Source: Bradyrhizobium sp. WBOS07
Lineage (GTDB): Bacteria > Pseudomonadota > Alphaproteobacteria > Rhizobiales > Xanthobacteraceae
Length of the DNA: 64,000 bases
Direction of reading: 5' to 3'
Assembly: GCF_024585165.1 (NCBI RefSeq)
Contig: NZ_CP029008.1
Location: 4,464,001 to 4,528,000 of the forward strand
Shown one piece after another: positions 1 through 9,194 of this stretch (position 1 is its first letter; each line of letters starts with the position of its first letter). The translations under genes and the position numbers were made by a program. The notes below the pieces were generated by a model. It made no database searches. It saw only the letters and a program-made list of their open reading frames with translations, and was not told the DNA's origin.

Positions 1-390
1 AACGCGCTGATCTCCGCGCCCGACACGCTGCTGCTCGACACCCGCAACGCCTTCGAGGTGGCGATGGGAACGTTCGCGGGCGCGGTCGATCCCGGCATCA
101 GGAGCTTCGGCCAGTTCAAGGATTTCGCCGCCGAGCGGCTCGATCCGGCAAAGCATCGGAAGATCGCGATGTTCTGCACCGGCGGCATCCGCTGCGAGAA
201 GGCAAGCGCGCATCTGCTCGCGCGCGGATTTGCCGAGGTCTATCACCTCAAGGGCGGCATCCTCAAATATCTGGAAGAGGTGCCGGAGGCGCAGAGCCGA
301 TGGAGCGGCGAATGCTTTGTGTTCGACGAGCGCGTCGCGCTCGGCCACGGTTTGCGCGAACGGAATAAGGACGCAGCGCGTGACGAATGA
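1..390 (+). CDS. trhO: tRNA uridine(34) hydroxylase (rhodanese-domain, UPF0176), 3' part
   Basis: This is the C-terminal 129 residues of a gene that begins before the window; the reading frame is open from base 1. The visible part is a rhodanese domain. It starts with the DTRN-x-FEV segment, followed by [13 protein letters not shown], and carries the active-site loop [11 protein letters not shown] with the cysteine expected to be catalytic. TrhO-family proteins hydroxylate uridine 34 of certain tRNAs in an oxygen-dependent reaction (family knowledge). The C-terminal [15 protein letters not shown] segment is also typical of the family. The stop codon overlaps the GTG start of slyX by 11 bases, so the two genes are probably co-transcribed. 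Other single-domain rhodaneses are less likely because of this C-terminal extension. Confidence 0.85.
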   Translation, partial: NALISAPDTLLLDTRNAFEVAMGTFAGAVDPGIRSFGQFKDFAAERLDPAKHRKIAMFCTGGIRCEKASAHLLARGFAEVYHLKGGILKYLEEVPEAQSRWSGECFVFDERVALGHGLRERNKDAARDE

Positions 391-598
391 GATCAGGACG
401 CTGAGCGAGCGCATCGACACGCTGGAGACGCGCCTCGCCTATCAGGACGACACGATCGAGACGTTGAACCAAACCATCACCGCGCAGTGGAAGCAGATCG
501 ATCTGTTGACGCGGAAGATCGCAGAGCTCGGCGAGCGGCTGCAGGACGCCGAGGCCAATGCGCCTGGGCCAGCCAACGAGCCGCCGCCGCATTATTGA
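380..598 (+). CDS. slyX: SlyX family protein
   Basis: A 72-residue protein starting at GTG 380, inside the end of trhO and in another frame. The sequence is almost entirely heptad-like coiled coil ([20 protein letters not shown], then TIETLNQ and [13 protein letters not shown]) and ends in the conserved Pro-Pro-His-Tyr tail that identifies SlyX. The length matches the family (about 70 residues). SlyX is a small cytoplasmic protein of unknown biochemical role. A start farther upstream in this frame would overlap trhO much more and would add residues that do not resemble SlyX. The gene ends 5 bases before the convergent stop of the diguanylate cyclase, leaving no room for a separate terminator. 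Confidence 0.85.
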   Translation: MTNEIRTLSERIDTLETRLAYQDDTIETLNQTITAQWKQIDLLTRKIAELGERLQDAEANAPGPANEPPPHY

Positions 599-603
599 GC
601 CGT

Positions 604-2508
604 CTACTGGCCGGACGCCTTGGGCATCAAATTCATGAGCTCGCCGGACATCATCAGGCGGTTGCGGCCTGCGTCCTTGGCCGCGTAGAGCGCGCGGTCG
701 GCCGCTTCAAGCAGCGAGCCCACGCCCGCCGTGCGTTCCAGCGCGGGCCGGCACGTCGCGCCGCCGACCGAGGCGGTGACGCAGCCGGCGGCCTGATTGC
801 TGTCATGAACGAGGCCGGCGTCGTGAATGGCCTTGCGGATCCGTTCACCGACCTGGGCGCAGCCGGCGGCATCGGTGTTCGGCAGCAGCATGGCGAATTC
901 CTCGCCGCCATAGCGCGCTGCCAGATCGCCGGCGCGCTGCGTCTCGGCCGCGATGATCTTTGCGACCAGGCGCAGGCAGGCATCGCCCGCGGGGTGGCCG
1001 TATTCGTCGTTATAGGCCTTGAAATGATCGACATCGATCATGAGTAAGGCGAGGCTGGAGCGGTCGCGATAGGCGCGCGCCCATTCCTCCTTCAGCCGCT
1101 CGTCGAAGCGGCGGCGGTTGGCAAGGCCCGTGAGGCTGTCCTCGATCGCCAGCGTCTCGAGCCTGGTTTCCAGCTTCTTTTGCTCGGAGATGTCGCGGGA
1201 GATCGCGACCACGCCGTCGACGCGGCCATTGTCCTTGCGCGTCACCCGCATGGTCGATTCCAGCCAGACTTCGCCGTCTTGCCGGTGCGAGTTGCGGTAG
1301 GTGAGGCGCGCCTCCTCCCGCTCGCCACGCTTCATGGCGTCGACGACGGCCTGAACCGCCGGCAGATCCTCGGGATTGATGCCCGCCAGCGCCGGCGTGC
1401 CGACCAATTGATTGGGGCGCCAACCGACGACGCGCACGGACGAGGGCGAGACATAGCGCAGGTGCTCGTCGAGCCCGATGCGGGTCACCATGTCGCTGGA
1501 GCCTTCGGCGAGCAGGCGGAAATGCGCCTCCTTCTCGACCAGCGCCGCGGCCATGCGCTGGCCGCGCTGCAGCTGCCGCACCAGCACGGCGCCGATGACC
1601 GCGATCAGCAGCACCAGCGCGACGACGTAGAGCAAGCGGGAGATTGCCGCGGCACGCCAGGGCGCCAGCAGCTCGTCCTTGTCGACCGTGGCAATCAGGA
1701 GCAGCGGGAAACGGCTGCTGCGCTTGAAAAAGCTGACGCGCTCGGCACCGTCCAGCGGCGACTTGAAATGGTAGGCGCCGCTAGGCCGCTGCAGGCTGGC
1801 GTCGCGGAAGAAGGGCGTGTCGGAAACGCTGCGTCCGACGAACGTCTCGTTGCTGGGATTGCGCGCGATCATCAGGCCGTCGCCATGCGTGAGCGACACC
1901 GAGCTGTTGCGGCCGATCTCGAACTGCTCGTAGAAGTGCGAAAGATACTTTGAGCTGATGGTCGCGATCACCACGCCGCCGAAGCTACCGTCCGGCTTGT
2001 TGAAGCGGCGCGACAGCGTGACCACCCATTCTCCGTCCAGGAGGCTCTTTACGGGAGGGCCGACATGGGGCTCTCGTTTCGAGGAGAGCCGATGATAGCG
2101 GAAGAACGCATCATCGCTGAGCGTTGACCCGATCGTCCCAGGCGAGGTCAGCCAGTTACCCTGGTCGTCGATGATGGCGAGGCTGTGAATGCGCTCGAGG
2201 GCCTTCTTGCGCGCTTCCAAAAGGATGCGCAGCTTCGCGATCGTGACCGGTGCAGTGCCGTCCATTTCGAGCCGGCTGACGACGCCAACAACGCCGGAAT
2301 CCAGGAGATCGAGGCTGTCCTCGGCATGCTGGGTCAGCGACCTGGCGACGTTTGCCATTTCGGTCTCGGCACCCCTCAGCACCGCGTCGCGCGCGGTCCA
2401 TTCGCGCCAGCCGCTGACGCCGAGGATGGCCGCGCCGGTCAGCGCGACGAAAGCCGCCGCACGCAACGGCAGGTGGCTCCATCCAGTTCGCTGGGTCGTC
2501 GCACTCAT
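604..2508 (-). CDS. Membrane-anchored Cache-PAS-GGDEF diguanylate cyclase
   Basis: This 634-residue protein would make the second messenger cyclic di-GMP at the inner membrane. Visible order: a transmembrane helix near residues 15-35; a periplasmic sensor region of about 250 residues with Cache-like features (DDAFFRYH, VVTLSRRFNKPDG, YEQFEIG); a second membrane helix near 290-312 (LLYVVALVLLIAVIGAVLV); a PAS domain with PAC segment near 325-450; then GGDEF. The active site is GGEEF at 534-538, a catalytically acceptable variant. An RxxD motif (RAGD, 525-528) lies exactly five residues before it, the canonical product-inhibition I-site. The gene opens with SLTGLANRRRFDE, the usual start of GGDEF domains. 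No EAL domain is present. It is transcribed alone and converges with slyX. Confidence 0.9.
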   Translation of the reverse strand: MSATTQRTGWSHLPLRAAAFVALTGAAILGVSGWREWTARDAVLRGAETEMANVARSLTQHAEDSLDLLDSGVVGVVSRLEMDGTAPVTIAKLRILLEARKKALERIHSLAIIDDQGNWLTSPGTIGSTLSDDAFFRYHRLSSKREPHVGPPVKSLLDGEWVVTLSRRFNKPDGSFGGVVIATISSKYLSHFYEQFEIGRNSSVSLTHGDGLMIARNPSNETFVGRSVSDTPFFRDASLQRPSGAYHFKSPLDGAERVSFFKRSSRFPLLLIATVDKDELLAPWRAAAISRLLYVVALVLLIAVIGAVLVRQLQRGQRMAAALVEKEAHFRLLAEGSSDMVTRIGLDEHLRYVSPSSVRVVGWRPNQLVGTPALAGINPEDLPAVQAVVDAMKRGEREEARLTYRNSHRQDGEVWLESTMRVTRKDNGRVDGVVAISRDISEQKKLETRLETLAIEDSLTGLANRRRFDERLKEEWARAYRDRSSLALLMIDVDHFKAYNDEYGHPAGDACLRLVAKIIAAETQRAGDLAARYGGEEFAMLLPNTDAAGCAQVGERIRKAIHDAGLVHDSNQAAGCVTASVGGATCRPALERTAGVGSLLEAADRALYAAKDAGRNRLMMSGELMNLMPKASGQ

Positions 2509-2682
2509 GCGGCAGAATTTCTCCGATGCTCGGAGCCTCTGCCGCTTCTATTAGTGAACTCTGAAATCGCGACGGCAATACGCAGAGTCTGCCGGTTTCC
2601 CGGTAGTCTTACGGACGCCGCAATCGGCGCATCGCTAACAAGATATTAGCGAACCTATCGGAATCCGGCGCGCCTCCGCCCG

Positions 2683-2988
<306 letters not shown>

Positions 2989-3000
2989 TCAGGACCATTC

Positions 3001-4035
3001 GTGCCCCAAACTGCAAAAAAGCCTTTCATCGACGTGCTCTCCGGCCAGCGCCAGAGCATCCCGCCCATGTGGATGATGCGGCAGGCCGGCCGCTATCTGC
3101 CGGAATATCGCGAGGTGCGCGCCAAGGCCGGCGGCTTCCTCGACCTCTGCTTCAATCCGGAGCTTGCGGCGGAGGTAACGCTGCAGCCGATCCGCAGGTT
3201 CGGCTTCGACGCCGCGATCATCTTCTCGGACATTCTCGTCATCCCCTACGCGCTCGGGCGCTCGGTGCGGTTCGAGGTCGGCGAGGGCCCGCGGCTGGAT
3301 CCGCTGGATGATCCCGCCAAGGTCGCGACGCTGGCGCCACGCGCCGACTTCGGCAAGCTCAAGCCGGTGTTCCAGGCGCTCAAGCTCGTGCGCGGCGCGC
3401 TGGACCCGAAGATCGCGCTGATCGGCTTCTGCGGCGCGCCGTGGACGGTCGCGACCTACATGGTCGCCGGCCAGGGCACGCCCGACCAGGCGCCGGCACG
3501 GATGATGGCCTACCGGCATCCGGAGGCGTTCGCGAAGATCATCGACGTGCTGGTCGAGAACTCAGTCCAATACCTGCTGGCGCAGCTCGAAGCCGGCGCC
3601 AATGCCTTGCAGATCTTCGACACCTGGGCGGGCGTGCTGCCGCCGGCCGAATTCGCGCGCTGGTCGGTCGAGCCGACGCGGCGCATCGTCGAGGGGGTGC
3701 GGGCCAAGGTGCCCGATGCCAAGATCATCGGCTTCCCCCGCGGCGCCGGCGCGCTGCTGCCGTCCTACGTCGAGGCGACGGGCGTCAATGCGGTCAGCAT
3801 GGACTGGACTGCGGAGCCGGCCTTCATCCGCGACCACGTGCAGAGCAAGGTGGCCGTGCAGGGCAATCTCGATCCGCTGGTGCTGATCGCGGGCGGCGTC
3901 GCGCTCGATCGCGCGATCGACGACGTGCTGGCCAATTTCGCGCAAGGGCGCCTGATCTTCAATCTCGGCCACGGCATTCAGCCGGAAACGCCGATCGCCC
4001 ATGTCGAGCAGATGATCAAGCGCGTGCGGGGCTGA
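3001..4035 (+). CDS. hemE: Uroporphyrinogen decarboxylase
   Basis: HemE decarboxylates the four acetate side chains of uroporphyrinogen III to give coproporphyrinogen III in haem biosynthesis. The 344-residue product carries the family's N-terminal signature [18 protein letters not shown], with the substrate-binding Arg residues, then [12 protein letters not shown] and the [14 protein letters not shown] signature. The C-terminus [12 protein letters not shown] is also characteristic. Length agrees with the family (about 345-355). The start is a GTG preceded by an AGGA element about 8 bases upstream; the next methionines fall inside the conserved core, so GTG 3001 is the only sensible start. 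It converges on hemC, the enzyme two steps earlier in the pathway, with a palindromic repeat between the stops. Confidence 0.95.
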   Translation: MPQTAKKPFIDVLSGQRQSIPPMWMMRQAGRYLPEYREVRAKAGGFLDLCFNPELAAEVTLQPIRRFGFDAAIIFSDILVIPYALGRSVRFEVGEGPRLDPLDDPAKVATLAPRADFGKLKPVFQALKLVRGALDPKIALIGFCGAPWTVATYMVAGQGTPDQAPARMMAYRHPEAFAKIIDVLVENSVQYLLAQLEAGANALQIFDTWAGVLPPAEFARWSVEPTRRIVEGVRAKVPDAKIIGFPRGAGALLPSYVEATGVNAVSMDWTAEPAFIRDHVQSKVAVQGNLDPLVLIAGGVALDRAIDDVLANFAQGRLIFNLGHGIQPETPIAHVEQMIKRVRG

Positions 4036-4060
4036 TCGGCGAGCGGTGTCTCCGCATCGT

Positions 4061-4142
4061 CATGGCCGGGCTCGTCCCGGCCATCCACGCCTTGCCACGC
4101 GCCATGAAGAACGTGGATGCCCGGGACGAGCCCGGGCATGAC
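4061..4142. repeat. Interspersed inverted repeat, family A
   Basis: The two halves read CATGGCCGGGCTCGTCCCGG...CCATCCACG and, inverted, CGTGGATGCCCGGGACGAG...CATGACG, giving a long imperfect hairpin in the hemE-hemC convergent gap. A second copy of the same family is at 52675-52764. It probably folds as RNA and may act as a transcript end for both genes (inference). Confidence 0.75.
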
Positions 4143-4159
4143 GAGCTTCGCGATGAGGC

Positions 4160-5140
4160 TCAGCGCGGCCGGCTGCGCTCGATGATCTCGGCGGCGCCCC
4201 TGGTCAGCAGGTCCAGACCCACCTCACGCCCGAGCTCGCGGGGGCGGTCGGCCGGGCCTTCGCGCGAAGCCTCGATGATGGTGTTGCCGGAGAGGTCGAG
4301 CACGGATGCGGTGAGCGACATCCGATCGCCCGCGATGGTCGAGAAGCCCGCCACCGGCGAATTGCAATGGCCGTTCAGCACCCACAGCACCTCGCGCTCA
4401 GCGTCGGCGCAGGCATGCGCGGCGGGATCGTCGATCGACGACAGGATTTGTCGCGTCTGCCAGTCCTGCGCCGCGCATTCGACGGCGACGATGCCCTGCC
4501 CCGCCGCGGGCAGCATCTCAGCCGGGGTGAATTCATAGGCGATGCGATCGGCGAGGCCGACGCGGTCGAGGCCCGACCGCGCCATGATCAACGCATCGGC
4601 CGGCCCCACGGCGCCGCCACCCGGCAGCCGCTGCTTCTCGCCGTTGTCGAGCTTGCGCACGCGCGTGTCGGCGGCGCCGCGGAAGTGGATCACCTCGACC
4701 TCCGGAAACAGCCGCCGTGCATAGGCGGCGCGGCGCACCGCGTTGGTGCCGAGCTTGAAACCCTTGCCGCGCGACTGGCGCAGCGCCGCCAACGTCACGC
4801 CGTCACGCAGCACCAGAGCGTCGGTCGGCGGATCGCGCGACAGCGTGGCGCCGATGACGAGGCCGGGCGTGTCCTCGTTGCCCGGCATGTCCTTCAGCGA
4901 ATGCATTGCCGCGTGCAGTTCGCCCGACCGCACGGCGGCCCGGATCTGCGCCACGAAGGCGCCGCCCTTGCCGCCATGCGGCAGCAGCTTGCTGGTCTGG
5001 TCGAGATCGCCCGTGGTGTCGAACTTGACGATCTCGACGTCGAGACCGGGCACGGCGGCGGTCAGGCGGCGCGCGATTTCTTCCGTCTGGGCCAGCGCCA
5101 TCGCGCTCTTGCGGGTGCCGATCTTCAGTCGCGTAGCCAA
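4160..5140 (-). CDS. hemC: Porphobilinogen deaminase (hydroxymethylbilane synthase)
   Basis: HemC condenses four porphobilinogen molecules into hydroxymethylbilane. The 326-residue protein opens with RLKIGTRKSAMALAQTEE, the family's N-terminal block, and has the HSLKDMPG segment. The cysteine expected to carry the dipyrromethane cofactor is Cys259, in LNGHCNSPVAG. Length fits the family (about 310-330). The start is an uncommon TTG at 5140 (TTG GCT ACG CGA CTG); an AAGGA sits upstream at normal spacing and no ATG lies nearby. The gene ends opposite hemE, with a family A repeat between them. A palindromic repeat separates its start from the end of the upstream GMC gene. Confidence 0.95.
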   Translation of the reverse strand: MATRLKIGTRKSAMALAQTEEIARRLTAAVPGLDVEIVKFDTTGDLDQTSKLLPHGGKGGAFVAQIRAAVRSGELHAAMHSLKDMPGNEDTPGLVIGATLSRDPPTDALVLRDGVTLAALRQSRGKGFKLGTNAVRRAAYARRLFPEVEVIHFRGAADTRVRKLDNGEKQRLPGGGAVGPADALIMARSGLDRVGLADRIAYEFTPAEMLPAAGQGIVAVECAAQDWQTRQILSSIDDPAAHACADAEREVLWVLNGHCNSPVAGFSTIAGDRMSLTASVLDLSGNTIIEASREGPADRPRELGREVGLDLLTRGAAEIIERSRPR

Positions 5141-5175
5141 GTCCTGGTCCTTTCGAGCGACGCATCGTTATCTTT

Positions 5176-5224
5176 GAGCATGATCTGATCGGAAAACCGG
5201 TTCCCACTTTTCCGGATCATGCTC
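5176..5224. repeat. GAGCATGATC palindromic repeat (family J)
   Basis: Perfect outer arms GAGCATGATC and GATCATGCTC enclose inner complementary segments GGAAAACCGG and CACTTTTCC. A copy in the opposite orientation lies at 53705-53753. The element abuts the stop codon of the GMC oxidoreductase: its last base, 5224, is the first base of the CTA that reads TAG on the minus strand. I recognise it as a common Rhizobiales palindrome. Confidence 0.8.
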
Positions 5225-6849
5225 TACCGCGCGTCCTCCAATATCATGTCGGAGGCCTTTTCGGCGATCATGATGATCGGCGCATTGGTGTTCCCCGAGA
5301 CGAGGTCCGGCATGATGGAGCCGTCGACGACCCGCAGGCCTTCGAGACCCCTCACCCTCAACCGCTGATCCACCACTGCGAGTGGGTCATTGCCCATACG
5401 ACAGGTCGAGGTCGGATGGTAGATGGTGCTGCCGCGCTCGCGGCAATAATCCAATATTTCGGCATCCGTAGCTACCTTCGCCCCGGGATCGTACTCGCTG
5501 ACCACGAACGGCTTCAGCGCCGGCGCGTTCAGGATCTTGCGTAAGATCTTGATGCCTTCGACGTTGGTGGTGCGGTCGGTCTCGGTCGACATGTAGTTGA
5601 TGCGGATTTCCGGCGGCACGGTCGGGTCGGCGCTTCTGATGCGCAGTGAACCGCGACTCTCGGGGCGGAGCTGGCACACTGAAGCGGTGAAGCCGGAGAA
5701 ATCGTGCAGCTTCTCGCCCATCTTGTCGGTCGAGAACGGCAGGAAGTGCACCTGGATGTCGGGCGAGGCGAGCCGCGGGCTGGTCTTGAAGAACGCGCCG
5801 GCGGTGCCGGCCGCAATCGTCAGCCATCCCTTCCGGAACAGCGCATAACGCGCGCCGGCCATGGTGCGGCGGAGCGGATGATTGACGGTGTCGTTCAGCG
5901 TGATCTTCTGCGAGCAACGCATCACGATGCGGACCTGCATGTGGTCCTGCAGGTCGTGACCGACGCCCGGCGCATCCAACACGACGTCGATGCCGTGCTT
6001 GCGCAGGAGATCGGCGGGACCGACGCCGGAGAGCTGGAGCAGCTGCGGCGAGTTGTAGGCGCCGCTTGAGAGCACGATCTCTTTTCGCGCGCGAGCGCGG
6101 CGGAGTTGCGCGCCCTGCCGATACTCGACGCCGACGGCGCGGCGGCCCTCGAACAGCACGCGGTGGCCGAGCGCGTTCGTCTCGATCTTGAGATTGCCGC
6201 GTGCCTTAGCCGGGCCGAGATAGGCCACCGAGGTCGAGGCGCGGCGGCCGTTGCGCGTCGTGGTCTGGAACAGGCCGACGCCCTCCTGCGTGGCGCCGTT
6301 GAAGTCGGGGTTGTAGGGCAGGCCGCTCTCGACCGCGGCGTCGATGAAGGCCTTTGACAGCGGGTCGGTGACGACCATGTTGGAGACCGGCAGCGGTCCG
6401 CCCGTGCCGTGATATTGATCGGCGCCGCGCGACTGGTTCTCGGCCTTCTTGAAATAGGGCAGCACGTCGTCATAGCCCCAGCCGGTATTGCCGAGCTGAC
6501 GCCATCGGTCGTAATCCTCGTGCTGGCCGCGGACATAAAGCAGGCCGTTGATCGAGCTCGAGCCGCCCAGCGTCTTGCCGCGCGGTTGGAACACCTGGCG
6601 GCCCTTCAGCTCGGGCTCCGGCTCGGTCTGGTACATCCAGTTGACGGTCTTCTCCTTGAACAGCTTGCCGTAGCCGAGCGGCACGTGGATCCAGATATTG
6701 GAATCCTTTGGCCCGGCCTCGAGCAGCAGCACTGTGTGCTTGCCGTTCGCCGACAGCCTGTTGGCCAGAACGCAGCCGGCAGAGCCGGCGCCGACGATGA
6801 TGTAATCGAACTCTGGATCGGACGGCGTGAGGGAGGAAGTTGCGTTCAT
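5224..6849 (-). CDS. GMC-family FAD oxidoreductase (choline dehydrogenase-like)
   Basis: A 541-residue flavoenzyme of the glucose-methanol-choline family, which oxidises alcohols using FAD. The N-terminal dinucleotide fold is clear (DYIIVGAGSAGCVLANRLS, then LLLEAGP), followed by GGSSSINGLLYVRG, SSGAYNSPQLLQLSGVG, and the C-terminal catalytic region with HPTSTCRMG and NTNAPIIMIAEKA. The His of YHPTSTC and the Asn of GNTNAP match the expected active-site pair. I start at ATG 6849 (MNATSS); a longer frame upstream overlaps the regulator gene and adds an arginine-rich stretch unlike the family. It lies 52 bases downstream of the tetR gene on the same strand and is probably co-transcribed. The substrate cannot be told from sequence. 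It is paralogous to the gene at 54606. Confidence 0.88.
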   Translation of the reverse strand: MNATSSLTPSDPEFDYIIVGAGSAGCVLANRLSANGKHTVLLLEAGPKDSNIWIHVPLGYGKLFKEKTVNWMYQTEPEPELKGRQVFQPRGKTLGGSSSINGLLYVRGQHEDYDRWRQLGNTGWGYDDVLPYFKKAENQSRGADQYHGTGGPLPVSNMVVTDPLSKAFIDAAVESGLPYNPDFNGATQEGVGLFQTTTRNGRRASTSVAYLGPAKARGNLKIETNALGHRVLFEGRRAVGVEYRQGAQLRRARARKEIVLSSGAYNSPQLLQLSGVGPADLLRKHGIDVVLDAPGVGHDLQDHMQVRIVMRCSQKITLNDTVNHPLRRTMAGARYALFRKGWLTIAAGTAGAFFKTSPRLASPDIQVHFLPFSTDKMGEKLHDFSGFTASVCQLRPESRGSLRIRSADPTVPPEIRINYMSTETDRTTNVEGIKILRKILNAPALKPFVVSEYDPGAKVATDAEILDYCRERGSTIYHPTSTCRMGNDPLAVVDQRLRVRGLEGLRVVDGSIMPDLVSGNTNAPIIMIAEKASDMILEDAR

Positions 6850-6901
6850 GCGCTGCGGTTCTTCTTGTTGGAGCGGGCGTTCCGGTTCGTCACTAGCACG
6901 A

Positions 6902-7492
6902 TCATGCCTTGACGCGCAGCGCCTCGACCAGCGACTTGAACGCACGGGCATATTCCGCGCCCGCCCTTGCGATGTCGGCGCGCCCGGCGCAGGCGACCGC
7001 AGCCTCGGTGACGGCGCCGAGCAGCAGCCGCGCCAAGGGCTCGACCGGCTGCTTTGCGATCAGACCGGCGTCCATCGCCGCCGCCAGCGCGCGCGGCAGC
7101 TTGCCGCCAAAGTGTCTTGCGTCGATCTCGCGCCAGCGCTCCCAGCCGAGCACCGCAGGGCCGTCGCGCAGGATGATCTGGCCGGTCGGGCCGTTCGCGG
7201 TCGCGGCGAAGTATTGCTGGGTGCCGGCGACCATCGCGGCCAGCACGTCCCTTTCGGCGCGCGCGGCCCCGTCGATCTCCACGACGAGGTCGCGCGAAAC
7301 CTGGTCGAACACGGCTTCGAACACCGCCTCCTTGGTCTTGAAGTGATGATAGACCGCGCCCTTGGCGACGCGGGCCCCCTCCGCGATCTCGTCCATGGTG
7401 GTGGCGGCAAAGCCTTGCGTCCCGAACAGGCGGCGGGCCGCCGTCAGGATCGCCTCCGATGTCGCCGCCCTCCGCTCCGCCTGCTTCGCCAT
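6902..7492 (-). CDS. TetR/AcrR family transcriptional regulator
   Basis: A 196-residue repressor-like protein. Residues 12-58 form the TetR helix-turn-helix: ILTAARRLFGTQGFAATTMD, then VAKGAVYHHFKTKEAVFEAV, with the diagnostic YHHFKTKE recognition region. The remainder is the helical ligand-binding domain, which is variable and gives no clue to the inducer. It is divergent from the SnoaL-like gene at 7594 and followed by the GMC oxidoreductase on its own strand. The 101-base divergent region holds an 18-base palindrome and a third half-site that would suit autoregulation and control of both sides. The start at ATG 7492 is the first methionine before the HTH. Confidence 0.9.
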   Translation of the reverse strand: MAKQAERRAATSEAILTAARRLFGTQGFAATTMDEIAEGARVAKGAVYHHFKTKEAVFEAVFDQVSRDLVVEIDGAARAERDVLAAMVAGTQQYFAATANGPTGQIILRDGPAVLGWERWREIDARHFGGKLPRALAAAMDAGLIAKQPVEPLARLLLGAVTEAAVACAGRADIARAGAEYARAFKSLVEALRVKA

Positions 7493-7545
7493 GGGTCTCG
7501 TCTAGTCCAATCATTCGCCGGCCGCCAGTTGACTTTTCGACCACC

Positions 7546-7573
7546 AGTCGGTATTTACCGACTAACAGTCGGT
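7546..7573. promoter_or_regulatory. Probable TetR operator with three half-sites
   Basis: AGTCGGTA-TT-TACCGACT (7546-7563) is a perfect inverted repeat with 8-base arms. A third AGTCGGT follows in direct orientation at 7567-7573. A possible -35 hexamer TTGACT (7529-7534) for the rightward gene puts the palindrome over its -10 region. The position between divergent tetR and SnoaL-like genes is the classic autoregulatory layout. Confidence 0.65.
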
Positions 7574-7593
7574 TTATGTCCCGGAGGTGCGTC

Positions 7594-7959
7594 ATGCCGA
7601 GCCGTGAGATTGTCGAAGCGTTCGCAAAGAGGCTGGAGGACGGCGACTTCGTCGGAGCGATCCTCGACTACTACACGCCGGATGCCGCGACCTACGAGAA
7701 TCTCGCCGCGCCGGTGGTCGGGCGCGACAAGCTCGCGGACAAGGAGCGTGGCGTGCTGGCGGCGTTCCAGGCCGTCACTGCCGTGCGCATCGGCCCGAGC
7801 CTGATCGATGGCGACATTGTCGCCAGCCGCTGGAAATTCTCCTTCACCAGCGCCGACGGCGTGACGCGGACGCTGGAGGAGATCGCGTGGCAGACCTGGC
7901 GCGGCAACGAGATCGTCGAGGAGCGTTTCTTCTACGATCCGAAACAGCTCGGGCGCTGA
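7594..7959 (+). CDS. SnoaL-like / NTF2-fold protein
   Basis: A 121-residue protein starting at ATG 7594, with GGAGG 6 bases upstream. The pattern is that of the NTF2-like/SnoaL superfamily: an N-terminal helix (EIVEAFAKRLEDGDFVGAI), then YYTPDAATYENLAAPVVGRD, then alternating strands (VRIGPSLIDGDIVASRWKFS) and the closing EEIAWQTWRGNEIVEERFFYDP. Members include small isomerases, cyclases and dehydratases, but many lack enzymatic activity, and no specific reaction can be assigned here. It is divergently transcribed from the TetR gene across a palindromic operator, so it is probably induced with the TetR/GMC oxidoreductase unit. There is no signal peptide. Confidence 0.8.
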   Translation: MPSREIVEAFAKRLEDGDFVGAILDYYTPDAATYENLAAPVVGRDKLADKERGVLAAFQAVTAVRIGPSLIDGDIVASRWKFSFTSADGVTRTLEEIAWQTWRGNEIVEERFFYDPKQLGR

Positions 7960-7978
7960 GTGTTTCCGGCGATTGCCA

Positions 7979-8923
7979 CTACCGGTACAGCATAACCACG
8001 GCCATGCCGATGAGAGGCGCAAGAAACCAGACGGCCTGCCACGGGGAGCCGTTGATCGACCACCGTCCATAGACGATAGTGCCGCCGTTCAGGGATGACG
8101 ACCCCGGTTGATCCCGGAATGCTTTCCATCGCGCCTCGGCAGGCCCGAGAAAATCTTCCGGCTTGACCGTCATGTCGCCGCCGCTCAGCACCACCTGCAT
8201 CATCTCGCCTTTCGGCTGGAACATGGCTTCAGACCCGGGCGGCGCGAAGACTCTGCGCTTCGGGGCGATATGCTGCTCATAGAAATCCTGACCGACCGTG
8301 ACGGCCGCAGCGTATGGACTGACGTATGGCACCCCCGAGATGCCGGGAACGACGAGATGGCCCACCCCGCGCACCTCCTGCCAGGGAATGAAGAGACCCT
8401 TGAGCCAGGGCCTGTGAAACCGGATGCCGGCGGCGGACATGGAGACGACCGCCTGGTCGGCGTAGAGGTGCCGGTAAGCTGAAAACGCGATCCATCCCAA
8501 GCCCAGATAGAGCAGCATCCAGCCGAAGACATTCAGCGATGGATTGACGAGACGGCTCCAATAGAGACTGGGCACGACGCCGCCATAGCTGGAGCGTCCG
8601 CTTGGCCCGCCGACCAACACGCTGATCACACCGATCACGCCGGCGACGATGCTCAGGACAAGGACGCCGATCAACAATTCCAGCAGCAATGGCAGCCCGG
8701 ACCGCCCGATCAGGGTCGTCAGTGCAAAGCCTGCGAACGCCAGCCCCAGGAGAGCCAGATAGACGACGGCCAGGGCCGCTCCGCTCTGGCCGCGGCTTTC
8801 GGCATGAAGCGCGATCGCAAGGCCGGCGACGCAAGCCCACATCGCCCAGGGAAGGCGGTCCATCCGCCATTTGTCCATCGTGTATTCGACGGTTGCCGAA
8901 ACGTCGGCTGAAGGCTCGCTCAT
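7979..8923 (-). CDS. Multi-pass membrane protein, function unknown
   Basis: A protein of 314 residues if the ATG at 8923 (MSEPSADVS) is used; a longer version to 9085 has a polar, low-conviction N-terminus. Membrane segments are visible near the start (LPWAMWACVAGLAIAL), then two long hydrophobic stretches (VVYLALLGLAFAGFALTTLI; LLELLIGVLVLSIVAGVIGV), another around WMLLYLGLGWIAFSA, and a final helix at the C-terminus (FLAPLIGMAVVMLYR). The part after VVSMSAAGIRFHRPWLKGLF, with IPWQEVRGV, resembles the strand pattern of bacterial PH-like domains found in such proteins, but this is only a resemblance. It is divergent from the GGDEF-EAL gene, with about 270 bases between the starts. I do not recognise a named family. 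Confidence 0.6.
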   Translation of the reverse strand: MSEPSADVSATVEYTMDKWRMDRLPWAMWACVAGLAIALHAESRGQSGAALAVVYLALLGLAFAGFALTTLIGRSGLPLLLELLIGVLVLSIVAGVIGVISVLVGGPSGRSSYGGVVPSLYWSRLVNPSLNVFGWMLLYLGLGWIAFSAYRHLYADQAVVSMSAAGIRFHRPWLKGLFIPWQEVRGVGHLVVPGISGVPYVSPYAAAVTVGQDFYEQHIAPKRRVFAPPGSEAMFQPKGEMMQVVLSGGDMTVKPEDFLGPAEARWKAFRDQPGSSSLNGGTIVYGRWSINGSPWQAVWFLAPLIGMAVVMLYR

Positions 8924-9194
8924 GAACAGGGCCCTCGGGATCGCAAACGTATCCGTTGCCGACGCGGCGCACCGAAGCCTGGTCGGTCCACCAATCCTAT
9001 CACGGACAACGTCACCCAAGGGCCAAGGGTGCGGCAAGCCATCCCGCATTTGTATCGATTTGTTATCGATACTTGGCACGAACACGCAGAAGTGGGCGGC
9101 GCGAGCCCCGCGGCGAAGGATAATTCATAGTTCGTCAAAGGTTTGCAGCGAATTCTCCGCACCGAGCCGGACAACGGCGCATGCAGGCTCTGGA

